From Gautieria morchelliformis (lineage: Eukaryota; Basidiomycota; Agaricomycetes; Gomphales; Gomphaceae), in assembly GCA_015179125.1 (NCBI GenBank), contig WHVA01000593.1, positions 1-64,000 on the forward strand: a stretch of DNA of 64,000 nucleotides. The letters are read 5' to 3'. How positions within the stretch are numbered: position 1 is the first letter of the stretch; each line of letters begins with the position of its first letter. The position numbers and the translations under genes are program-made. A model generated the notes under the pieces. The model was given only the letters and a program-made list of their open reading frames with translations. It was not told the DNA's origin and searched no databases. Positions 55,500 to 64,000 of the stretch are shown here, in pieces.

Positions 55500-58400
55500 C
55501 AGTCCTCCGGCCTCCGCACGAGCTGAGGGCTGTGTTGACCCCATTCGTGCGACAAACGAGGTTAAACTCAACGCATCCGCTCTTTCGTCCTCCGACTCCC
55601 TCTCTGTTCCGCTCACTTCCGACACCATTTCCGCACCCCCGTTTACAGCACTGGTCGACTCCGGTTCGACTCATTGTTTCCTCAATTCCGACTTTGTTTT
55701 GAAACACAAACTTCCGACCCGCAACATTCCGACAATTCCACTCCGCCTTTTCGACGGGTCTTCCAACACGGGAATTTCCCAAGTTGTGGATCTGTCTATC
55801 CGCTTCGCTACTGGAGACAACCATGAAGTTACGTTTTACGTTACTCCGCTAGATGCTAGCTGTTCCGTTGTACTAGGACACAATTGGCTCACCCGATATA
55901 ATCCGTCGATTAACTGGGCATTGGGTCAAATACAGTTCCGTACCCCAGATCAACTTCCGTCTATTCCGACGTCATCCGCAAAGATGGCCAGGCCTCTTCT
56001 GCAACTCCGCTCGTGGATTCAGTTCCGCATTCCGGTCCCGCTCTAGCACCTCCGCCCCTCGAAGCTCCTCGAATTGCACTCGTTTCCGCCACCGCTTTCC
56101 GCGTATTGCAACGGCAAAATGATACGACCGTTTTCCAGCTTCACCTCTCTGACTCAGTTTCAGTCAAGGCTCGTTCCGCCTCGACTTCCGCTCCGGTCGA
56201 CATGAGCTCAGTTCCGGAAGAATATCGCGACTTCCCGGACGTGTTCAATAAAGCCAAAGCCGACAAACCTGCTGAACATCGACCTTACGATCTGAAGATA
56301 GATCTGGAAGAAGGAGCATCTCCGCCCCTTGGACCAATCTACTCTCTTTCGCAAAGTGAACTCCTAACTCTCTGCGAGTTCGTCGATGAACATCTCAACA
56401 TGGGCTTCATACGCCCTTCGCTGTCTCCGCACGGCGCTCCAGTCCTCTTCGTCAAGAAGAAGGATGGATCTCTCCGCCTCTGCGTAGATTTCCGCGGACT
56501 CAATGCCCTCACTAAAAAGGACAAATATCCGCTTCCGCGCATTTCCGACTTACTCGACACTCCCCGCAGGGCGAAGATCTACACCAAAATTGACCTCCGG
56601 CACGCTTATCACCTTGTCCGCATCAGGGAAGGTGACGAGTGGAAAACCACCTTCCGCACCCGCTACGGTGCTTTTGAGTGGACTGTCATGCCTTTTGGTC
56701 TAACCAACGCTCCCGCCGCTTTTCAGCGATTCATGAACGACGTATTTTCCGACCTCCTCGACGTATGCGTCCTAGTCTACATTGACGACATCCTCATCTA
56801 TTCCGACACACCGGAAAAACATCGGGAACATGTCCGCGAAGTACTCCGCCGTCTACGCAAACACCATCTCTACGCAAAAGCAGAGAAATGCGAATGGCAC
56901 GCGACACGGTCGAATACCTCGGCTACATCCTCTCTCCAACAGGTCTTACCATGGCAGAGGACAAGGTCAAGGCAATTCAAGAATAGCCGGAACCCCGACG
57001 TGTTAAGGATGTTCAGTCTTTCCTTGGCTTCGCCAACTTTTACCGGCGTTTCATTTATAATTTTTCCGACATTACTGTTCCGCTACGCGTCTCACCAGGA
57101 AGGGTGCCCCATGGAATTTCACTCCGGAATGCCGTTCCGCATTTGAAGCTCTCAAATCGGCCTTCACCACGGCTCCCGATACTCGGTTTCTGGATTCCTG
57201 ATGCCCAACTTGTACTCAAACCGACGCTTCCGACTACGCGCTAGCCGCCATTCTTTCCATCATTTCCCCGACGACGGAGAAATTCATCCGATCGCCTTTC
57301 ATTCCCGCACCTTTTCCGCCCCGGAACTCAACTACGATGTCCACGATAAGGAACTACTTGCGATTTTCGAAGCCTTCAAAATTTGGAGACACTACCTCGA
57401 AGGTCCAACTTATCCGATCGACGTTGTAACGGATCATAAGAACCTTGAGTATTTGCAACTACTAAGATTTTGACTCGCCGTCAAGTCCGCTGGTCTGAAT
57501 ACCTCTCACAGTTCAACATGGTGATCCGCTTCCGCCCCGGAAAGCTCGGAGCAAAACCCGACGCGCTCACTAGACGTTGGGACGTCTACCCAAAAGAGGG
57601 AAGTAGCGACTATGCCAGCGTTAATCCGCACAATTTCCGCCCAGTATTCTCTACTGAGCAACTGGCATCGTCCCTGCGTGCCACAGCATTGCAGTTTCCG
57701 CTACTCCGCGCCTCAATTATTATGGACACCGAGTCTCTCCATTCCGACATCCGTTCCGCACTCCGTTCCGACCCCACCTCCGCAGCCCACCTCGATGACC
57801 CCACCAGTCCTGGATGGTCCCTCGATTCCGACGGATTTCTCCGGTACAAGTCCCGGATTTACGTTCCGGATACCAACGATCTACGACTTCGCGTACTTCA
57901 GCAAAGCCACGATCATCCGCTCTCAGGACACCAAGGCCAGAACAAAACCCTCGACATAATCCGACGCACCTATACTTGGCCCTCCTCCGCACGATGGTCC
58001 AAGACTACTGCAAGTCATGCACCACCTGTATGCGAGCCAAGCCTCAACGTCACAAACCCCCTCCTGAAGCAACTTCCGATCCCGGAACAACCGTGGAATT
58101 CGATATCCATGGATTTCATTGAGAAACTTCCTAAGTCATCCGGCTATGATACCATTCTAGTGATCGTTGACCGCCTTACAAAGCAGTCCATCTTTATTCC
58201 GACCTATGACACCATAACTTCCGCCCAGCTCGCACAGCTCTTTGTGCTCCACGTCTTTTCCAAGCACGGAATACCTTCCCATGTCACTTCCGACCGTGGA
58301 TCCGAATTCGTGTCATCCTTTTTCCGCACCCTCGGAAAGGCTCTCGACATGAAGCTCCACTTCACTTCCGGTTATCACCCCGAAGGAGACGGACAAACGG

Positions 58401-59190
58401 AACGTACTAATCAGACCCTTGAGCAGTATCTCCGCATCTATTGCAACTACCAACACAGCAATTGGTCCGACCTTCTTCCGCTCGTGGAATTTGCCTACAA
58501 CAACGCGCCTTCCGCTACCACCGGAATTTCACCCTTTTACGCCAACAAGGGCTACCACCCGAATCTCGCCATCCACCCGAACGCGACCTCGCCTCTGCAA
58601 GAGCCCGAGATTTCGTTGTGGAACTCGACGACCTTCACCAGCACCTCCGAGAGAAATTACAGCTGCCCAGAAGAGATACCAAACTTCCGCCGATCGGAAA
58701 CGCCTTCCGCAACCGGCATTCGAGATAGGCGACAAAGTCTTTGTCAAAGCTGAAAACTTCCGCACCACTCGTCCCTCGAAGAAGCTCTCTGAGAAATACC
58801 TCGGTCCTTACGAGATCATCGCTAAGGCCGGCAGTCGTTCTTTCACCCTCAGACTTCCTGACAATATGCGCGCAGTACATCCGGTATTCCATGTCTCCAT
58901 GCTTGAGCCCGCAGTTCTGAATACAATTCCGAATCGAGAACAACCTCCACCTCCGCCAGTCGTCATCGACGGAGAACCAGAATATGAGTTTCGGAAATTC
59001 TCAACTCCAAGCTCGACAGAAGATACCGCTGCCAACTCCAGTACCTAGTCAAGTGGGCAGGCTATGAAAACACCGACGAAGAGACTTCCTGGATTTCCGC
59101 CACGGAACTTGATCACGCCTCTGACCTCGTCTCTGATTTCCTCAAGTCATATCCTGACAAGCCTGGCCCCATTTCCGCGCCCTAGTCAAT
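55500..59190 (+). pseudogene. gypsy pol region, broken
   Basis: A decayed pol of a chromovirus. Visible parts in order are the aspartic protease region (about 55590-55950), reverse transcriptase (about 56290-57000, with [20 protein letters not shown] and [11 protein letters not shown]), RNase H (about 57190-57470), and integrase (about 57880-58560, with FIEKLPKSSGYDTILVIVDR and GYHPEGDGQTERTNQTLEQY). The chromodomain is near 59000-59130. Several breaks interrupt the frame. Confidence 0.85.
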
Positions 59191-59326
59191 TCCGACCTCA
59201 TTTCCGACACCCATTGCTTCTTACAATTCTCAAGTCATTATTAAAATCCGACTATTATTCCGATGTGCTTATTTCTGACACTTCAAGAAATTATATTACA
59301 AGTCCTTTGACACCCCTACTCCTCCG

Positions 59327-60531
59327 TCATAGTCTCCCCCTCGACCTCTTTTTCCGCTCCTGGCTCTTTTTCCGCCTCCCTACCTCGACACTCACCAACT
59401 CCGTTTCCACCCTTTCCCTCGTTTCCGCCCCCCCACTCGGACCAGCTTCCGCCCCAATTCCCTGCTCCCGCAGCCACGCATCCATTCGGTCCCGGACCAG
59501 ATCATTCCGCCACCGCATTTCCCGCGTCAATTGCTGCAGGACGGTAGACATGACAGTCATCTGATTCTGAATTGACAGAACCTGATGCTGCTGAACCTCG
59601 GCCATTTCGATCATGATGTCCCGGATTTCACGTTGTTGTTCCCGCATGGCCCTCAGCGACCCGGCAATATCGAGAAGGGGATAGGACATGGTAAATCGGT
59701 TCAGAACCGCCTGTCCCGATTTTCCGGTCACCGGAACCGTTTCCTCAGCCTTCCCTCCACTCGGTCCCGGTTCTGCCTTCGGATTCGATCCTCAACCTTC
59801 TGTTTCTTTCGCTCCAGCCTCGAAGCGCACCCGTCCACTACACAACGCCTTTCTTGTCACGACACTGGTCGCACGACGTTTCCGTGGGTTACTCGACCAC
59901 GTGCATCCGCCCCCTTAGACTCGCATGGGTCGCAGGGAGCTTTTTCCTCATCGCCGTCCCGAATTTTCCGCTTCTTCGTCGCGGATTCTCCGGCCCCAGT
60001 TCGCGCAGTTCAACATCCAACTCAACTTTTCCTTTCGAGCCGTCTGGAATGCGTCCGCCCGACGTTTCCGTTCCGCCACAGGTTCACAGGGGTAGCAATC
60101 TCCTTTTGCTTCCCTTTTCCTTCCGGAGACGGTGTACCTTCCGCCGAACTTTCCGAGTCTGACTCTGACTCGTCACGAACATCATTCTGGGAGAATCTTT
60201 AGTTGATTCAAGAAATTCCGCCGAACATTTCCGACTCACTGTTCCCTTCCCGCTTTCCTCCGCAGCCGCCTTCTCTGCAGCAGCCTTGTCCGCAGCAGCC
60301 TTTCGTGCCGCCTTCCGTTTCCGTTTCTCTTCACGGACGCGCTCCTCCTCTCGCGGCGTTCGCGTTCTTTCCTCTCCTGCTCCTTCCGCTCCTTCTCCCG
60401 ACGTTCTTTCTCTTTCCGCGCAGCTTCCTCAGCCTCGCGTTTTTCGGCCATTTCCTTTTCGCGAGCATATCAGCGAAGTGCTGTTTCATCTCCGCGCTGG
60501 ACATCTTAGAGAAATCTACTGGGGCACTCAT
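59327..60531 (-). pseudogene. antisense accessory ORF remnant of gypsy element
   Basis: Between pol and the 3' LTR the minus strand carries open stretches of protein-like composition. These include MSAPVDFSKMSSAEMKQHFA at 60531, a strongly charged Glu/Arg/Lys coiled-coil stretch just after it, and at 59731-59327 a helical stretch with MREQQREIRDIMIEMAEVQQ. Antisense genes in this position are seen in some basidiomycete gypsy elements. It is broken in a few places. Confidence 0.55.
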
Positions 60532-60652
60532 GATGGAATGGAGAGAAGACGCGTTTTTTTCATCAGCCTATCTTTCGAACTCCGACGCGTTTGTTCACAG
60601 GTCACGTGATCCGACCTGTGGTCTCGCGGGGCTCGACCTTAGAAGGAGATAC

Positions 60653-61334
60653 TGTTACGACCGTTCATTCCGACTTCCGACCCCAGTTCCGCCATACATT
60701 CCGCCCCTCCGATATTCCGCAACACATTCGCCCCTCTGACATTTCCGACATTCCGCCCTTGTACATTTCCCTTTCTTTCGACTCTATTACTCGGACCCAC
60801 CGGACCCACCTCACCATCCATCAAACCACATATCCGGTCACCCTTGTTAGTTCGTTGTCAGATATGTTTTCCCGACCCCTTGTTCTTTGCCATGTTCTAC
60901 CTTACCCTGAACCCCCCTTGTAGTCCCATTGTTCCCAATTAGTTAGTTCCCACACATTGTACTCGACTTCCGCTTCCTCCGGAATTTGCTTAGTACAACA
61001 CCATTACTTGTTGCTCTGCGCTTTGTATAAAAACCCCCTCATGTATGTCTGTTATTCTGCAATCAGATAATCACCTTCGATACTTGATTTCTTTCACTCC
61101 ATCTCCTGTTCTTAGCACAGCGAGTCTAGCAAGATCTCAGTCTCTCTCAGCCTTCCGTCTTCCGTCTTCCGCCTCAGTTCCGATTCAAGTTCCGACCAAA
61201 CCTTTGGCTCAGTACTTTCCGACTTCCGACTCAGTTCCGAAATATTTAGGACGATAGTTCATCGGGGCGCAACCTATAAGTTGAAGCCGCCGTCCTTTCC
61301 AGTTCCGACTTAGTGGAAATCTCGATACATAACA
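60653..61334 (+). repeat. gypsy 3' LTR
   Basis: The partner of the 5' LTR, with the same TATAAAAA box near 61025 and several small length differences. Confidence 0.92.
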
Positions 61335-64000
61335 CAACCTCCCAGTCCAATTCCCTTTGAACCTATGCCGGTACCCGCTTCAGACAACATGGATGTTGAA
61401 CATCCTAGTTTTTTTTGGATCATAACCACCCGGGTCATATGTAGCCTTCGGCGAAGAGTTGAACATAAACTCATCACCTGGAGGCAACGCAAGGGACCAG
61501 TACACTCCTGACCTTCCTCGTATTACTCGTGCTTATCACGCCAAGCTCAACGGTATGTCAAGCTGCTCAGTACTCCTTAAAATATACATTAACGTTAATT
61601 ACTTTTATAGGGCAGATCTGCAATGAGAACGGTGATGATATACCACCTGATACACTACCTCCTCCACGTGGTTCAGACCAGGGACCTGACGACTGGACAC
61701 CATATGCTAATTCCTCGAACTTGAAGTTGCTGACTTCCTGTATCGTCGCAACCAGATGTCAGCCAGGGATATTAACTTCATTCTTAGCCTCTGGGCAGCA
61801 TCCCTTGCTATCACAACGACAAACCACCATTTACAAAAGTCACACACATGTATGACACGATTGACTCCACACCTCTTGGCGATATTTCCTGGGAATCATT
61901 CAGCTTGCAGTATAATGGAGAAATACCTGCAGACAATGTCCCATCTTGGATGGAAGCAGATTATGATGTCTGGTTCCGTGACCCACGTATTCTGGTCCAT
62001 AATCTCGTGTCTAACCCTGATTTCAAATTCAATTTCGATTACACACACCCTTTCAAGAGTGTACTACTGATAATACCCATCGGTTTCGGGATTTTATGTC
62101 TGGGAATTGGGCCTGGAGTCAGGCAGTAGCCATCCCATCGCTCGGATTTTAAAAATCATGCTCATCATTGATTAGGACATTATAGCTGATGATCCCCAAA
62201 CCCATGGCTCAGTCTTTGCCCCATAATACTTGGCAGTGACAAAACTACTGTATCTGTAGCTACTGGACATAATGAGTATTGGCCCGTTTATCTCTCCATC
62301 GGAATATACACAATAATATCTGACGAGCGCATCGCAATGGTGTTGTGCTTCTTGCTTTCCTTGCAATCCCTAAAAGTAAGTTTTATATCTAACCATATTA
62401 TTATTTGCTGACACATCTGTATTTCATTTAGCGACTCATGAATTTCGCGATGATGCTGCCTTTCGTAAATTTCGCCGTCAACTCCTACATTCGTCACTGG
62501 CCAAAATACTCGAACCTCTCAAACCTGGCATGACAAGTCCTGAGGTCATTCGATTTCCAGACGACCACTTCAGGAAGGTTATTTATGGCTTGGCCCTTAC
62601 ATCGCAGACTATCCAGAACAGGCACTGCTCGCCTGCATCGTGCAAGGCTGGTGTGCAAAGTATGTATTCTTTTATGCTGATGGGACACTTCGCTCCTTCC
62701 AGATTGGATAGATGGGAAATGGTTCCGCCACACCTTTGTTACGACCTATATGGCCTTCGTTGGTCAAACCATTAACCCATGGGATGTGCCTGTCAAGAAA
62801 GCCATTAAGGTGATGCAACAGATTTGGGATGCAACTAATAGCCACGAGTACGAGATAACATCTTCCACCGCAGTCTATCAAAAAGTATGTGACTGGCCCA
62901 TTTCGGGAATGACACTTATTCCCATACTACAGACTATTCAACGCCTCGCTGACTCGTGGCGAAATGTTATTGGTTCCACTGCCATTGCGATCCTTCTGGC
63001 ATTTTTGACTCGCAAGAGCACTTACAAGATTCAGATGAAGAACGCCAAGAATTCTGCAAGTATTACCTCGACAGACTTCGCTTTTTGTATGAGGACTCTG
63101 ATCATGCCAAAAATGCAATCAGTGTGTTAAACTGGATGTCATCGTGAAAATCCATCTAATACTAACAAGAACCATTCAGAAATGGAGGGGGCTCTTTCGC
63201 AACCCTTTTGTCCTCCAGACTTTTGCTGCACACCTCACCGCCATCGAAGGTTGCAAGGCAATTCCTGGCCTCCATGATGATGCTAAGCTTGCTGATGCAG
63301 CTACTGGTGCTTTAGGCTTGTCCGCCGCTGCGGTAAGTGTTATCTATTATGCTCAGAGGGTTGTTCTGACCGTTGTTAGGTGGAGAGAGCACTAACTCTC
63401 GTTGTGACTGGCACGTTGACGACTGCGACGGCCCGCGCTGCCAAAGGCAAGATGGTAACTCTGCCTAGGACTATGAACCTCTCTACTGGCAAGGAATCCA
63501 TGCGCCAGACAGGTTTCAGCGATGCATCTTGGGGCTTTGCTTCCGTGCTTTTGCCAAATCGGCACGCGGGCTCAATGACGACAAGTTCAGCCATCTCATG
63601 AATGATGCCCAAGCATTTGTCAAGCCAACTCGCGCACGAAACAGATCTACCAACGTTGCTACAGAAACAACCTCAAGGATGATGACGAACGGGCATGCCT
63701 TGTCGACTACTCCGGCGGCTCCGATTCTGACTCTGAATCAGACTGTAAGTAAACTTCTTCGCCTCCTCAAACCCGACTACTAGGTTGAACATTATCTTAT
63801 TCAGAATCTGTGCCATGGCATGACTTGCAGCAGTCCATGATATTTACACATAGATTCCCACTATTCTCATTTCAATACATATGGCCTGTTACCATGCCAG
63901 ATTCAACTCTGGCTCGTCATGTTTCACCCATTTAGACTCGTTTTTCTACCGCTTTTTTTTTGGGCACTTAATGAATACTTAGCACATTTAGCATGATTAA
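61335..64000 (+). mobile_element. Plavaka-type DNA transposon, truncated by LTR and window end
   Basis: Coding blocks on plus match the Plavaka type of agaricomycete transposase and continue to near the right edge. The left end was not found: recognisable sequence starts directly at the gypsy LTR (coding for PIPFEPMPVPASDNMDVEHP). Confidence 0.7.
61340..63783 (+). pseudogene. Plavaka-type transposase, interrupted
   Basis: Blocks in order are a Pro-rich lead (61340), YHAKLNG (about 61540), RNQMSARDINFILSLWAASL (about 61750), YDTIDSTPLGDISWESFSLQ and YDVWFRDPRILVHNLVSNPD (61848-62030), and FMSGNWAWSQA (62095). Then come HGSVFAPIILGSDKTTVSVA and TGHNEYWPVYLSIG (about 62200-62300), FRKFRRQLLHSSLAKILEPL (about 62470) and EQALLACIVQGWCAKC (about 62620). 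After these come DGKWFRHTFVTTYMAFVGQT (62700-62760), LADSWRNVIGSTAIAI (62950), and the C-terminal region TGKESMRQTGFSDASWGFA (63490). Introns account for some frame changes, but others, for example near 62060-62170 and around 63000, look like real breaks. The N-terminal zinc finger usual for the family is missing on the left of the LTR junction. Confidence 0.65.

Larger units (their letters stand above)
53383..61334 (+). mobile_element. Ty3/gypsy chromovirus, broken
   Basis: An LTR retrotransposon of 7.95 kb. LTRs 53383-54073 (691 bp) and 60653-61334 (682 bp) begin TGTTACGACC and end TAACA; they look about 95% identical by eye. Gag is open, while the pol region is broken at roughly four to six places. 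Order is gag, protease, reverse transcriptase, RNase H, integrase and a C-terminal chromodomain, hence chromovirus. A minus-strand accessory ORF remnant lies between pol and the 3' LTR. No matching target duplication: the flanks read CCCTC and CAACC. Moderately old. Confidence 0.9.

Overview
The window looks like nuclear DNA of an agaricomycete basidiomycete. The evidence is indirect: very short introns (about 40-60 nt, GTRNGT donors), a DUF6533 seven-helix-type gene, an F-box gene, a FunK1-type kinase fragment, and element types that are common in mushroom-forming fungi (Tnp2-type CACTA, Plavaka-type, hAT). A Rhizoctonia/Ceratobasidiaceae-like source is my guess and is not shown by the sequence.

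Layout. 1-5.6 kb: a decayed hAT DNA transposon with recognisable terminal inverted repeats. 5.6-7.9 kb: gene-poor, with one strong hairpin. 7.9-20.8 kb: the gene island, holding a DUF6533 membrane protein, two neighbouring paralogs with an HPD-containing NFKBIL1-like tail, the peroxin PEX13, an F-box gene and a deleted MFS transporter. 20.8-23.3 kb: a TATA box followed by a long hairpin, then a decayed JmjC-like fragment.

23.3-41.4 kb is a nested transposon complex. An outer CACTA element (A, minus) is interrupted twice. A sibling CACTA element (B, plus) sits inside its tnp2 exon, and a whole-looking, young Copia LTR retrotransposon sits in its first tnp2 exon. Perfect target-site duplications are visible for all three insertions: CTCA for A, CATC for B, TCTTC for Copia. 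Both CACTA copies also carry a second gene, transcribed away from tnp2, coding for an acidic and lysine-rich protein that I do not recognise. The 3' two thirds of tnp2, introns included, are almost identical between A and B while both flanks have diverged, which suggests a conversion tract.

41.6-46.5 kb is a Tc1/mariner-type element with about 0.7 kb inverted repeats, a TA duplication, a multi-exon DDE transposase and a captured C-terminal lobe of a FunK1 protein kinase. This is the most unusual single unit in the window. 47.5-53.1 kb: a lysine-methyltransferase-type gene split by one in-frame TGA, a tandem repeat, and two minus-strand genes of unknown function. 53.4-61.3 kb: a broken Ty3/gypsy chromovirus with an antisense accessory ORF. 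61.3-64 kb: the 5' part and body of a Plavaka-type transposase that runs to the window end.

Most of the window is therefore transposon-derived. The ordinary host genes lie between about 7.9 and 20.8 kb and between 47.5 and 53.1 kb. I saw no tRNA, rRNA or CRISPR array.
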